64,000 nt of DNA, from the NCBI RefSeq assembly GCF_963678635.1, contig NC_087067.1, positions 15,141,018-15,205,017 on the forward strand, read 5' to 3'. Origin of the DNA: Symsagittifera roscoffensis. Lineage: Eukaryota > Xenacoelomorpha > Acoela > Convolutidae. Both the position numbers and the translations under genes were made by a program. The stretch's first letter is position 1. Every line of letters begins with the position of its first letter. This document shows, one piece after another, positions 1 through 10,956 of the stretch. The notes below the pieces were generated by a model. The model was not told the origin of the DNA and searched no databases. It saw only the letters and a list, made by a program, of their open reading frames with translations.

Positions 1-76
1 GAAGTTCTGTTGTTGTTCTTTGCCGGCCCAAAGTCGCTGACAGGAGAGAACGTGGTAGAAATTCATTGTCACGGAG
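1..76 (+). CDS. GTPBP3: GTPBP3 exon a (partial): N-terminal folate-binding domain
   Basis: The frame from base 1 is open and contains the family signature [13 protein letters not shown]. The donor GGAG/gtgaga ends the exon at 76 in phase 1. The upstream part of the exon lies outside the window. Confidence 0.85.
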
Positions 77-3000
77 GTGAGAAACCTTTCTGCTGTGCTT
101 TGATGGCCCACGAATAAGACTCGTGGATGGAAACCGGTCACTTTTTTCTCGACCCAAAGCAACTGGTCACATTTTATTACGAGTAGGGTCACTGGTCAAC
201 TGTTCAAAACTGAATAAGCTTTCAGAAAGCTTCATTCAAGATAAATATTTTCAAATTATACAAACGGGCATAATTATACAACCGACGCTTTCTGTGCAAT
301 TATACGCTGAATTTGAATTTAGAGTGCGCCGAAATAATGCAATGTTTATTTCGAAGTATTCCAAAAAGCATATTTCAGGCTTATTTTGTCCAAAAACTTT
401 TTACTACAATGGGTCTTTTTTTTGCGTTAGAAGAGAGCGCAGAAATTGAAATCCCTTCGACCTAGAAAAAGTTCGCTCTTTGCCCTCGTGAAAATTTTAC
501 ATCTGCAGCTATTTTTTGTTTTCAAGAAAAGTTGTTTCCATCATAAATTATTATTCTGTTCTCCGATTTTTTCTTTATCTAAGTCGCGCATTTTTGGGTT
601 CATTTTTGTGTTAAATTTTTGTTAATCTGCATATAAGATTTTTGAATATTTTAGACTCCGAGTTTTGATTGAAAAGGAGCTAATAAGATATCACACTCAA
701 TTCCCTGCGAGTTTTCTTTGAGATACCTAATTTTGTGTGTAAAAATTTCCTTGCAATTTGCACGTTTTTGAGCTTCAGATCCTGTGTTCAATTCATTGCC
801 ATGTCCATGTGCTTATTGCTTGAGGGTGAGACAACATTACCCTGCCCAGATAATTTTTTTGAAAAATTGCTGGTAGATATTAAACAGGGGCACAATGCAC
901 AATAGGGGCTCTCCGTTAAGTGCTAAACAGCTCTTATTTTGCTCCTTTCTCTTGCGGATAAATCGTCTTAACTTAACTGATGTCAGTAGTGTATGCACGA
1001 TAGCTCATTTAGTTTCGCGCATTTTTAGATTTCTTGGTTGATTTTAAACTCGACATCAGGTAAATAAATTCTTCTTCTTCAAATTTATTATTATAGGTCT
1101 CGCAGTGGTCGATGAAATTCTTGAATGCCTCAATAAGCTGCCCACTTTCAGATTAGCTCAAGCGGGCGAGTTTACAAAACGGGCTCTTCTTAACGGAAAA
1201 GTATCCATCAGTCAAGCGAATGCCGTGAATCAGTTAGTGAATGCAAACACATCTAAGCAGAAACTGTTTGCTCTGTCTTCGTATTTGGCAGAACTACCGA
1301 AGCAGAAATCTGACGGGACCCGTAAAGCGGGAGAGGAAAGTGTGTTTGGAAAATGGAGACATGCCTTAGTGGAATGCCAGGCGTCAATCGAGGTATGACG
1401 CGGACCTAATCTATAAACTTTTTGTACTTTGTTTGGAGAAGCCCAGCAGCGGGCGAAGCGTGTGAGCCTCACTTAGAGGTCGATTTAGCTTCAAAAACTA
1501 GTTTTTACTGGAGGATTACTGGATAATAATTAACATAATAAATAACATAATAAATCACTCGACCCATCATCGTTATATTATTTGTGGTACCTAATTTTGC
1601 GTGGTAACAAAGTATTTAACAACCTTCTTTCGTCGTTTTTTATCTTCCCCTGCGTTAAATAAGGATTCTGATGAGCCTATCAATAATTCTGAGGCGCTAT
1701 GGCTGCTCCTTTATTGGGTAGAAAATTGTTGTTTGTTTTTGTTTCGGTTTAGGCTTGTCTTGATTTCGGCGAAGAAGAGCACATTGACAGCAACGCTGTG
1801 TGTGTTCAATTAGCCGATTCAATTGACAGAGTAGTTGAAGAGATGAAGTCAGTGTTGCATTCGGCCGAAAGACGCAGCAGAGTCCACGATGGTATCCGAG
1901 TGGTTTTAGTAGGAGCTCCTAACGTCGGCAAGAGCTCCCTGATGAACTTACTTAGCAGGTTAAAGTTGCTGTTACGCTCATTAAATTGAACAAAACTATC
2001 CGTATTTCATTCCTTACGCTATTAAGAGTCGATGCACATTGTTTAGACTCTTATAAAGGTGCTGATGATTTTTTTGAATTTTTTCTTCAGGAAAAGTCGA
2101 GAATTTTGTTCAGGCTTAAAATTACTTTTTCGCGGTTTGACCTATAGTTATTTTTTAAAATCTGTTCAATTCTTTAGTTAAAAGGAAGGCAAAATCCACT
2201 ATCGAACAACAAACTGTAAAGGTTACGAAAAACGTGATTGACTTCTTGTTTCGAAAGTGGAATTCAATTTTTGGATTTCCAAGCGGAATAAAAAGTTTGC
2301 CTATTGATTCAGTTTTCTCAAATTAGGTTGATTTAATCAGTGTCGATCATAATTTGTTCTAGAAATTCAAAGAGCTTTATGGGCATCTAGTTTTTTCTTT
2401 ATAGTTCGAAATTTTGTATGTGAAATTTTGCGAAGCAAAAATTCGAAATTGACTTTTATTTATTCTAATTAGCATCAACCTTGAATCTTATTTTCAAACG
2501 AATGTAGTCTAAGAAACCGGAAGTGACCTCCAACTTTCTGCGTGAAAAAATTTTGAATAAATTTCAAAATTAGTTTGATAAAGTTGAACAATATTGTACA
2601 AGATAAAACTGACGCTAGCATTATCTAACTGAGAAATGATTGTTACATGCAGATAGATGCTGTATTAAATGTGGATCTGTAATGAAATCACCTTTAACTG
2701 ACAAGGGACAAGGGAGATCGATGGCGTTGTAATACAAAAATTGCAGGCATCAGTCCCAACTGACTAGCGGCACCTGGTTTCATGGGGCACATCTATCATA
2801 CAGCAAATTCACTTTATTTATTTGCTGTTGGGCAAATGAGTACACAACTATTGCATTTTGCCAAAAAGAGTTAGAGATTATCTTCTACAGAAACGATTGT
2901 TGATTGGAACAACTACTTAAGAGATGTATGTGCCTCAGCATTGTTGGCCAGTCTTATCAAAATTGGGGTAATTGACAAAACTGTAGTGATAGGCGAGAGT

Positions 3001-6000
3001 TTTTTTAAAAAAGAAAATACAATCGAGGCCATGCTGTAAAAGAGCTATGGGTTTTTGGCGGAATTTGTACGGAAACGGCTGAATCTTTTCTATATGCCGT
3101 GTATAACCGAAAGAAAGAAAACTTGATACCAATTACAGAATCATCAATTCAAAAAGGAACTCAGATAATCTCTGAATGGAAATTTTTTTCTAAAATTGAT
3201 CAAGTATCGGAAAAGGAGTTCAGTCATCTGACACTAAATCATGTTCAAAACTTCAAAGATCCAAAAACTGGAGCATGTACAAATAAAGTTGAATGCATGT
3301 GGAATGAAAAAACCTTGGGAACAAAAAAAGGCGCGGGGCCTTTTAATTCATTAATTGAAACGAACAAAGCGATTTGTTTCAAAGAACATCACAATAACAA
3401 AAACTCGATATCAGAAATTTTCTAACTCAGTGTATCTCGCAATTTTTTTCAAATGCTTAATTTAGAAATAATGTGGCTTTATGCTTTGCGATTTGTTACA
3501 TGTAAAGTTAGTGTGGATGCCTTCAGTTTGTATTATTTCAAATTATTATTTGCAAAATTGAGTCTATTTGTATTTGGTGCTGAATCGCATTGGCAATTTG
3601 ATAGCATATGTAGCTGCTTTATTCGTGACTAGTTTTTGTCGATTGTGAAGCTTGAGTGGCTGAGGGGATATTCCGCGAGACAAAAAATCCCTTGATTGCA
3701 ATGGATCGCAGGTTCGAATCCTACACTTAGCCAATTTTTTTGCTAATTCGAGGCTTATTTCTACTTTTTCTTTTTTAACTTGATACAGCTGCTTTTTGGT
3801 CGTGTTCTCGCGAGTGTTTGCGAAGCGCTGCTTCGATTCTGTGTGAAGGTATTTGATCAGAAAAAACTTCAATTGCGAAGCCATATGTAAATTATGGTGC
3901 TTTACTAGTTAACCGATGAACCAATAAGCCGAAACCGGTTAGACTGCGTCAGTGAGCTAAACTTTTGCGTCATTAAATTACATCGAAACAATACTCAAAT
4001 AGACGATTTGTACAATATCACAAATTTTGTCTAAAGCTTATGCATCTTCATGATGAATTCTTGTATCAGATTGTTGCTCAGCTGGCACAGTATTTTACCA
4101 CGAATATCATTGTCCAAAATTCAAAATGTTTTTGTCTTTTCAGACGGAGAGTGTCGATTGTTAGTGATGAGAGGGGCACTACTCGTGACGTCATCGAGAC
4201 CATAGTGGACATTGGGGGGTGGCCAGTGGTGCTGAGTGACACTGCAGGACTCACCCACTCCCCCAATCACCACGTTAGATTATTAGACTCTTGTCCATCC
4301 CACCACACTCTTCATGCTCCCTAAAATTAAGTTTTACTTCCTTATCCCTAAATTGAAGGTATGTTAAAACCTGTGATAGCAAGTGTGTTGCAACCGAGTA
4401 CAAGACTTTTTCGTCGATAATAACTTTGTTCACAGGACTTATCTCTTGGTCGCCTCTGTTGGAAATTGAGCAACACACATATTTTGAACATGATAGCCTT
4501 TTAGATGTCTTTCGTATTGGAAAAAGTTGGTTGTAACTTTACCAACTCGATTTGTTAAAATTTCAGTTTTTTTCAGTTTCTTTTTTTTCGGATTTCTAAG
4601 TTTCGGCCTATATTATATTGGCTCAGTGATCTCATTTTACGTCATTTGATGACCTGAAAAAGGTTTTATGTGCGTTTATCTGTATTTTGAGGGAAGGGGG
4701 CTTAAAAGTTTTTCTTTAGTTTGTACGTTTTTTGATTTTTTCGGCTCAAAGGGTTTTTGCTCAGGTATGTTTTTTTTACCGCTTGGTAAGTTTTCTTACG
4801 ATGCTAATTTCGCTGTGTTGTCTTGCCATGTTATTATGTTATATCAACTAAGTTACCTTATACTGTGTCGTTTGAAAGGCAAAAAAAAATATGTTCTCTT
4901 ACTTTTCAGGCAAGGTGTCTTGTAAAAACTTCGAGCTTCTTAAGTTTAATAGCTTCTTAGAGACAAACGTATGAAAATTTTCTAGATAATAATTTTTCGA
5001 ATATTTTTTGTCTTAGTGATTTCTATTTCCCAGCATGCAACGCTGTTCTTGCGATGGGTTGCAAATTTCGTGAAGCTCCACTTCGCCACTGTGTTAGAAG
5101 AAGGTTTCCATTGTTGATAAATAAACGAGTCTGAGAACATTTCGTCAAAGCTAAGCTTTTATAATCCCGCCTTTAGCCATAGTGCCATGGAAGTTTTTTT
5201 TTAAAAACTGGCAAATTAACTTGTTTTTCATTACAGGGATGATTATCAAACTTCTGAAAGCGGGGAAGACTTTGTTATTGGGTATGTTTTTACGCAAAAT
5301 CAGGTATCTCAAATAAAAAGTAATAATTACGCTTGTGATTAGCAAGCGTTATCAAACTGGATTATACACTTTTTTCAAGTTAACAACTAGTTTAACAGAA
5401 TCACTTGAATCATCTGATAGCTTGCCCTCTTAATGAAGCTAATTTTCATGAAAATGTGGGTCAAGTAGTGTGGTGGTAAAGAGCGGGGTTATGTCGCGAA
5501 GGATCAAACGTTCGAATCCGAGACCATGGCAGTATTTTTAAGAGTCGATTAACGTACTTCAGACTCTTATATAGGTCACGATGATTTTTTGTACAGGAAA
5601 GTATTTTCGTGGTTTGACTTCTGATTTCTTTACTCTTGCGATAAGCAAGGTTATTGTAATCGGGTACTAGACTTTTTTTCCGTAAATAACTTTGTCACAG
5701 GTTTCATCTGGACTCCAGGTGGTACCTTGGTTTATAATGATTTCAAATTTTTTAGTGTCTCCTCACACTTAGCCTGGAGGTAACGAATACGCCTGGAATG
5801 GCAATGGTCCTGGATTTGAATCTGACGAGGACTTTTTTCAAACGATAAATGTTCCGGTTCAAAAAAATTTCGGCCTATTATATGTCTGCTTATGTTTTTT
5901 TGGCTTAGCTGCCACATTTAAGAATGTTTTTTTTTACTGCAAACAATTGCCACTGTTTCTGATTTTATTCTTTCAGCATTTTAAAAGTCCGGCTGTATCG

Positions 6001-7789
6001 AAACTTTTTTTTTCAGTTTTTATTATTGTGGTCGTTTTTTTGTGCTACTTGAACGGCAACCGGGTCTTCGCGTTTCATTTTATTCTGGTTGAATCGGAGA
6101 CATAGGCAGAGTATGAGACATCAAGCTTAGCTGTCCGATGAGCTGGATAGTAATATTATAAAATAATTTCAGCATTTTGTGTGGAATTATTCATTGCAGC
6201 ATGTATAACGGATTAAAGTTTTTTTTTGATATCTCTCTAAATTTTCTACTATATTTCTTGGATGCTGCGTCTTACTTGAATCCATAGTCCTTTCAATTAA
6301 GTTGGTGGTCGGACACATAATTCACTAATAATTTTCAGCTATGATCTTCGATTTTTTTTGATATGTTTTATGTGTTTTGTTCTGTGTTTTGTTCTGTATT
6401 TTTAGACTTATTTAGAGTAGATTGAATTTAAATGGGTGAGAAATGGTATTTCAAATGAAGTGACTGGGTCTCTGTTTATCAATCGACAGGTAGGAGGTTC
6501 GAAGTTCATGATCCATGCTCGTTGCTAGAGGGTCAGGCAAAATTACCTAGCCCAGAAAAAAAAACAATTTACATGTTGTTTTTGTTCAGGGACAAGAGCG
6601 GTTTTTTGTAAATAGTTAAACAGCTCGTATGTTGCTCCCTTCCCTCCAGGATAAAGCGTCTTTAAATATCCACGATTCAAAAGTCTGAGCGTGAATTCCA
6701 TTTCTTCGCTTCTAAAAGTGAAAACTGTCGAACCATTTTCTAGAGACTGGAAAAACTTTTAAATTAAGATCTCGAACCGTGCGTGAAAGAGTTTGATATG
6801 ATAAAAATTCACGCAAATTCTAATTTTTTTTGTGGAATCTAAATTTGCATTGAAAATAAACTAAAGGATAGAAACAAAAAAATTTGTGGTAGCAGTTGGT
6901 ATTTGTGGTAGACTGTGTGGTGGTAGCAGTTGGTATTTTGTAGATTGAGAAAGAAGGGATTGAAATGGCACTGGATAAGATACAACAAGCAGACATTCTG
7001 CTACACGTGCAATCAGTCGAGACTTCGACAGGTGAAGAAAATGAACAAATAAGAAGGGCCTTAACATATCAGCAACAGACAATCAGAAGCTCATCTGGTA
7101 TTCCAATTCCTATAATCACAGTCATCAATAAAGCAGACCTTCTGAACAGTACTAACTCTAATTATTCAGATAGATTAGTTGCACAGTTTGAAGAAACGGA
7201 GTTTACGGATGTTTCTGGTAATACTAATACATTGCTCAAACCAAGTGGAAAGATTGCGAATGCCGAACGTGTTTCATATCAAATTGCGGATTCTGCCGAA
7301 CATACTTCATCTCAAATTTTGACTGACGATCTTGTAGCAAATGATGAAGATCTGTCTTTCTCTTTTTCTAACTGGGCTCAAAACTTTAAGACGAACAAAA
7401 AGACAACAAAATTAGAAGAAGTTTCAACTAATTGCCAAGAATCATCGCTTCTTGTTTCCTGTCTGACTAAACAGGGGATCAAGCAATTGGAATCTCTTTT
7501 AGTCAAGATATTAGATGAATCATTTTCAGAACAAGATGATCTTTTCTCTCTTCAGTGTTTATCTTACCAAAGCCAAGTTCTTAAAGAGTGCATCTCAGTT
7601 CTTACCATAAATATGGATACCAATGATAATGGTTGTTCTTCGGAGGACTTGGTTGCGGAACAGGACCTGGTGATGCTGAGTGAACGAGTAAGATATGCAG
7701 TCGATAAACTTAGCTCTCTGATAGGCCAACCTGTTCTTACTGATCGTATATTAGACAGTGTGTTTTCTAATTTTTGTATCGGCAAATAA
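1..7789 (+). CDS. GTPBP3: tRNA modification GTPase GTPBP3/MnmE, 5'-truncated gene (5 exons)
   Basis: This is the GTPase subunit of the complex (with MTO1/MnmG) that modifies the wobble uridine of mitochondrial tRNAs. Exons are 1-76, 1097-1392, 1753-1958, 4144-4273 and 6944-7789; all junctions are GT-AG and keep one frame (phases 1, 0, 2, 0). Seen in order: the N-terminal folate-binding domain (TGEN, then [14 protein letters not shown]), the start of the helical domain, G1 [10 protein letters not shown]2 TTRDV, G3 DTAGL, G4 NKAD, a G5-like SCLTKQG, and the C-terminal FCIGK whose Cys is essential in the family. The first exons lie left of the window. An unusual acidic, Ser/Thr-rich stretch of about 105 residues separates G4 from G5, far more than in bacterial MnmE. 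Introns hold a SINE, tRNA-like sequences and a Merlin remnant. An AATAAA overlaps the stop codon (7785-7790). Confidence 0.93.
77..774 (+). other. GTPBP3 intron, left part
   Basis: AT-rich intron sequence. The short ORF at 123-449 begins inside the intron and resembles nothing I recognise. No other feature is seen before the SINE at 775. Confidence 0.6.
775..985 (+). repeat. tRNA-derived SINE copy (decayed)
   Basis: It shares with the copies at 6470, 13115 and 58955 the body motifs CGTTGCTTGAGGG-like, ACATTACCCAGCCCAGA-like, AAACAGGGGCACAA, AACAGCTCTTA, TTGCTCCTTTC and GGATAAATCGTCTTAA. The tRNA-like head is badly eroded; only a weak B box (TTCAATTCA-like) remains. It lies in a GTPBP3 intron. 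Confidence 0.65.
1097..1392 (+). CDS. GTPBP3: GTPBP3 exon b: rest of N-terminal domain
   Basis: The acceptor is ttattatag/GTCTCG and the donor is ATCGAG/gtatga. The exon opens by completing a Gly codon split with the previous exon. It carries the highly conserved [18 protein letters not shown] region and runs into the helical domain. Confidence 0.9.
1753..1958 (+). CDS. GTPBP3: GTPBP3 exon c: helical domain and P-loop (G1)
   Basis: The acceptor is tcggtttag/GCTTGTC and the donor is CTTAGCAG/gttaaa. The exon encodes an acidic helical segment (DFGEEE) and then the Walker A/G1 loop GAPNVGKSS followed by LMNLLSR. It ends in phase 2. Confidence 0.9.
2653..3425 (+). pseudogene. Merlin (IS1595/ISXO2-like) transposase remnant
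   Basis: This is a decayed DNA-transposon gene inside a GTPBP3 intron. Three frames carry successive pieces of a Merlin-type DDE transposase: an N-terminal zinc-ribbon-like CIKCG at about 2660, the block [18 protein letters not shown] near 3010-3065, and a C-terminal block with [12 protein letters not shown] and TNKVE at 3225-3290. These match the family pattern (RKYNRGR, QWVFGG, VNHS..FVDP..HTN.IE..W). Where the family has its first catalytic Asp the sequence reads GES, and the second is Glu in ISEWK; only the last acidic residue looks intact. At least one frameshift (about 3003-3012) and several stops confirm inactivation. TIRs were not located. Confidence 0.75.
3648..3741 (+). other. tRNA-like sequence (possible tRNA pseudogene or SINE head)
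   Basis: It has an A-box-like TGGCTGAGGGG, a good B box GGTTCGAATCC, a CCA-like end (TTAGCCA) and a T run directly after it, as in a Pol III terminator. The acceptor stem pairs poorly and I cannot draw a clean anticodon arm, so a working tRNA gene is unlikely. Confidence 0.35.
4144..4273 (+). CDS. GTPBP3: GTPBP3 exon d: switch regions (G2, G3)
   Basis: The acceptor is tgtcttttcag/ACGGAG, completing a split Arg codon. The exon encodes [11 protein letters not shown] (G2) and VLSDTAGL (G3). I end it at CACCAC/gttaga because only this junction leads in phase 0 to the family sequence EKEGIE in the next exon. Confidence 0.9.
4368..5712. repeat. Short interspersed repeat family inside the GTPBP3 intron
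   Basis: Two related motifs recur. The first, AAGAGTCGAT...AGACTCTTATA followed by GATGATTTTTT, is at 2023-2080 and 5529-5590. The second, a block ending in AATAACTTTGTTCACAGG-like, is at 4368-4452 and 5632-5705, with a weaker copy near 5341. This looks like fragments of one old transposon scattered through two introns. No ends or target duplications were found. Confidence 0.4.
5462..5531 (+). other. tRNA-like sequence
   Basis: An A-box-like TAGTGTGGTGG and a clear B box GTTCGAATCC lie 40-50 bases apart and are followed by a short T run. The acceptor arms do not pair convincingly, so this is probably a SINE head or tRNA relic. Confidence 0.3.
5751..5833 (+). other. tRNA-like sequence (weak)
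   Basis: It has TAGCCTGGAGG as an A-box-like motif and GGATTTGAATCT in place of the B box; the ends GTCTCCTC and GACGAGGAC are partly complementary. It may be a decayed tRNA or SINE head. Confidence 0.25.
6470..6665 (+). repeat. tRNA-derived SINE copy
   Basis: A B-box-like GGAGGTTCGAAG is followed by CATGATCCATGCTCGTTGCT, ACCTAGCCCAGAAAAA, AAACAGCTCGTATGTTGCTC and GGATAAAGCGTCTTTAAA. This is the same body as the fuller copy at 13115-13358, in the same orientation as GTPBP3. Confidence 0.75.
6944..7789 (+). CDS. GTPBP3: GTPBP3 exon e: G4, G5 and C-terminal helical domain
   Basis: The acceptor is tattttgtag/ATTGAG. The exon encodes EKEGIEMAL, the nucleotide-specificity motif NKAD (7127-7138), an insertion of about 105 mostly polar residues, a G5-like VSCLTKQG, and the family's invariant tail FSNFCIGK before TAA. 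The long G4-G5 insertion is not interrupted by splice-like sites and appears to be coded. Confidence 0.92.
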   Translation: MEKEGIEMALDKIQQADILLHVQSVETSTGEENEQIRRALTYQQQTIRSSSGIPIPIITVINKADLLNSTNSNYSDRLVAQFEETEFTDVSGNTNTLLKPSGKIANAERVSYQIADSAEHTSSQILTDDLVANDEDLSFSFSNWAQNFKTNKKTTKLEEVSTNCQESSLLVSCLTKQGIKQLESLLVKILDESFSEQDDLFSLQCLSYQSQVLKECISVLTINMDTNDNGCSSEDLVAEQDLVMLSERVRYAVDKLSSLIGQPVLTDRILDSVFSNFCIGK

Positions 7790-9148
7790 ATTGTTCTCAC
7801 AGACACGGTTTAATTTTGTCAAGCGACTTCACTGCAGCTCATTCTTGTCATGATATTTTGTTGCTAGTTCCTTTTTCTGGACAATTTTTTTCTCCAGAGA
7901 ATTATTGGATATAGGTATATTTAAGCTGATACGCCTAACTGAATATAGCGCAAAATTACTTGGCAAAAAATACTTTCCAAGAGTCATTGGAAAGTACGAG
8001 TGAGGTATCATCATAGCTAATTTAGCCTTGATTTAAGTCTTCTATAAGTTAATTTTTTTAGCATTGATAAAATTAAGTTTGATGTTCTGCTATAGAGACT
8101 TATCTTTAGTGGCCAGGCTGTTGAATCAAAATGAGATAAAAATGACTTTATAAGAATTTAGTACGTGTAGGTTTTTTTCTGTAAGTTCAAAATAGAAAGA
8201 TGCTCATACTTGGATGTCTTGAATTGTTAAATATTAAAACGATTGACATGCTCCTCGTAGTCTTAAGCCGAAATGATAAAGATGCGGCTATCAAACGCAA
8301 CGTTAGGAAATTGCTTTCAGCTTTATTGCCATCAGGTAAAAATGTTATAGAAATTGAAATATTTTCAGTTTGGTATGTTCTAGAAGATTTTCAAGTCAAG
8401 GCTTCAAACAAGATCATTTCGATTCAACTTCAATTTCAAGTTTCAGCGTAATTTTGTTTTGAAGTCAAGATCATTGCGATTCAATTTCAAGGCTAGAGAA
8501 CGCCAGCCAGTTTTAGTTGAAGCTTCTTCTGGGCGAGCTGAAAAAAAAAACGAACGTTTCCGTCGTAAAATAACAAAACCTAGGCTGATTATTGACTTTT
8601 CAGTTTTCGCAAACGGATTCTTGCTATACATAGTTAGAAATTCACCTCTCGAGAGAGTTCGATATCCGCTGCTACGTTCGAGAAAACATTTAAGTACGTT
8701 GTGTTTATTGTATTTCAAAAATCTGCTTGCTAGTAAGTGTTAATAGGTAGGAGTGTTCTAAATGGTGACTAATTAGTTGAATTTTCCTTAGCTGTCAGAA
8801 TTGTTTGTTAAGTTTTTTTGTACAGACTATTTGGATGTTGTTTTTTGAGTTCAATCTGGTTTTTGATTTTCTCGGTTCATTAAAAGCAATGAATGGAGTT
8901 TTGTCTCAATTGTTGTAAATTTATGATTATATTTGATTGCAACAGATTGAAAAAATCTTCGTTTCTTTTTTTTCATAAATGATTCAATCACCTGTTTAAG
9001 TTCGCCAAATCAGCTCAATTGAAATATAAACGCTAGAAAAGGGCTGCATCATAACAACTCTGAAGTTTTCAAAATAAATTGCTGGCAAGGGGTTATTTGG
9101 CGATTGAATCGCAGCTTGTCCGAGATATCTTTATGCCGAGATTTAGCA
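7790..9148. other. Intergenic, no recognised feature
   Basis: AT-rich DNA between the GTPBP3 stop and the first MITE. Short ORFs (8200-8451, 8459-8743) have low-complexity composition and match no family I know. Confidence 0.5.
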
Positions 9149-9156
9149 TAAACAGC

Positions 9157-9549
9157 CAGGGGCGGATCTAGGATTTTCTCGAGGGGGTGGGGGCGGAAAT
9201 TCGGAAATTTTGACTTTTTTCGGTCGACCAAGTTGATTTTCCGAGCTCTGCCAAAGCAGCAAAAAGACCCTGTTTTGGTCGGCAAAATTTTGAAAAAAAA
9301 ACAATCTAAAAAAGACGTTTTTAGGCTTTTATGGAAAATTTTGAAAAAAAAATTGCGTTTTTTCGGCGCGCGCTCCCCCCTCAAAATTGATATATATTGG
9401 CGCCAAAGGCGCCTTAGAAAAATTTTAGGGTACGTCTCCAAAAATTGATATCTCAAAATAATACTAAGGGGGAACCTTTGGGTCGGCAGGGGGTCGGGAT
9501 CCGCCCATTTAGTGGGGGGGGGGGGGGGTAGGTGTCGGATTCGCCTATG
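9157..9549 (+). mobile_element. hAT-type MITE, copy 1
   Basis: It starts CAGGGGCGGATCTAGGATTT and is flanked by a perfect 8-bp duplication TAAACAGC (9149-9156 and 9550-9557), as expected of hAT insertions. The right TIR is eroded and follows a run of about 18 G. Inside are the family blocks GGCGCGCGCTC, ATATATTGGCGCCAAAGGCG and GTCGGCAGGGGGTCG, shared with the copies at 12386 and 18592. It has no coding capacity. Confidence 0.85.
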
Positions 9550-9557
9550 TAAACAGC

Positions 9558-10572
9558 ACAGGGTGTTTGATTGTATCAAACTCCAAGCTTCTTTTCATTG
9601 GAAAGCTGAAGATCTTAGCTATGCCCTCAAATAAGATTTAATCAACAAAACAGAATTCGAAAGACTAAATCAAATTTTTATTTTAGTAAACAGATGTACG
9701 AATTACCACAAACATTTTGTTAACGTTGTTAAATTGGAACATAGGTTTTTCCGGTTTAAAACGTGTGTACCAGAATCACTGAATCTTTTTTGTCAGTTCT
9801 GTGATTTGTTGAGCAACAGCCATACTTTGAGCATGTTTGAATATTAAATACCTGTTCTTTTTGAAATCTGTTTTCATTATGGTTATTAAGTAACTATATT
9901 TGATTAGAAACGTTGTCCGATGGACGAAGTTTTTTTATGCGTATGTTTCAAGGGGAAGGGGGTAACATCGAAACATAATTAAAACAATTTTCAATGAGCG
10001 CAACGGGTGTCTGTTTCGTCTGAATTACCGCTTTGCAAACTTTGTGTTGATACTCATTAATCACCGGCTATTGTCGTTCTTGGCAACTGTTCTGCAATGG
10101 TTACTTCCTTCGAGGCAAATTAAGACAAAACAAATGAAATTTTTGGTATATCCAGTTCCTTTTGACCTTTTTTCCATTTTATTCAACTCAGTGGCTTCCA
10201 TGTCAATTTTCCACTGGCTACCTTGTCTTGCTTTCTTTGTGCTTCGTCTTTTTACTAAGTGATGTCTGAATTTTGGAAAAAGCTAATGACTGAAGTTTTC
10301 ATCTCAATTGGAAATCAATAATTAGTCTTTAGAATTTTGAAAAACTTAATTTTAAGAAATTAATGGTTTTGGCAAAGCTGAAAAACTTGCTCATGTATTT
10401 ACTCAGATGTTTGAAATTTTAGAAGAAAAGTTGTCACAGGTGACGATACCTTTCTGTCGACAGCGGTGTGTATTTTTTTAGACGCTACAATTGTCATAAT
10501 GCAAGTTTGTTGATCGCAAATTGTTGGTTAAATTTGGTGACATATCTCAACGCTGGAAAAACTCATATTGAA
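9558..10572. other. Intergenic, no recognised feature
   Basis: AT-rich sequence between the MITE and the 3' end of the GPCR gene. Nothing coding or repetitive was recognised. Confidence 0.5.
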
Positions 10573-10578
10573 TTTATT
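10573..10578 (-). promoter_or_regulatory. Candidate polyadenylation signal of the GPCR gene
   Basis: AATAAA on the minus strand about 125 bases downstream of the GPCR stop codon. It is the first such hexamer seen after the last exon. Confidence 0.4.
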
Positions 10579-10700
10579 TTTGGGCAACTAAACTGTTAAT
10601 GATGTTAGATGTAAATTTGTTAGATGACAAGTAAGTATTTTTGGGGTTTTCAGGAATGAGAGAGTTAGAAAAGTTATCAGGTTCAAGAAACTCGAGGCAT

Positions 10701-10956
10701 CTAATTATCATTCATAGACGATTTTTGAAGAGGACGTCGGTGTTCCTCGGAGGACTTGGTTGTCTGATTGGTATCCGTGTACGACGCGGGGTTAGTCTGC
10801 GATTGAGTCTTGACAACATCCCCTCGGGATTTCCTGCCGAGTAGTGTCGGGAGAACTTTGCGACTCCACCATCTCCGAAAGGGTTCCTGGAACCGTCTGG
10901 ATATGAAGAGAATCAAGAGAGGACTGACGTAAGAATGGGCCAGGTAGCTGATATGT
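10701..10956 (-). CDS. GPCR exon: TM7 and C-terminal tail
   Basis: The acceptor ttctctcag/ACATATC completes an Arg codon. The exon encodes HISYLAHSYVSPLLILFI (TM7, with SP where NP is usual) and then helix-8-like SRRFQEPFRRWW, and ends at TAG. Confidence 0.85.

Noticed and set aside
3648-3741. Functional tRNA gene
   Set aside because: The B box and T run are good, but the acceptor stem mismatches and there is no clear anticodon arm; listed only as tRNA-like.
8459-8743. ORFs open on both strands near 8.5 kb
   Set aside because: No recognisable motif, splice context or similarity; a shared low-complexity segment explains both.
9049-9579. Minus-strand ORF of 176 codons
   Set aside because: It runs through the hAT MITE 9157-9549 and its G run; the sequence is explained by the repeat.
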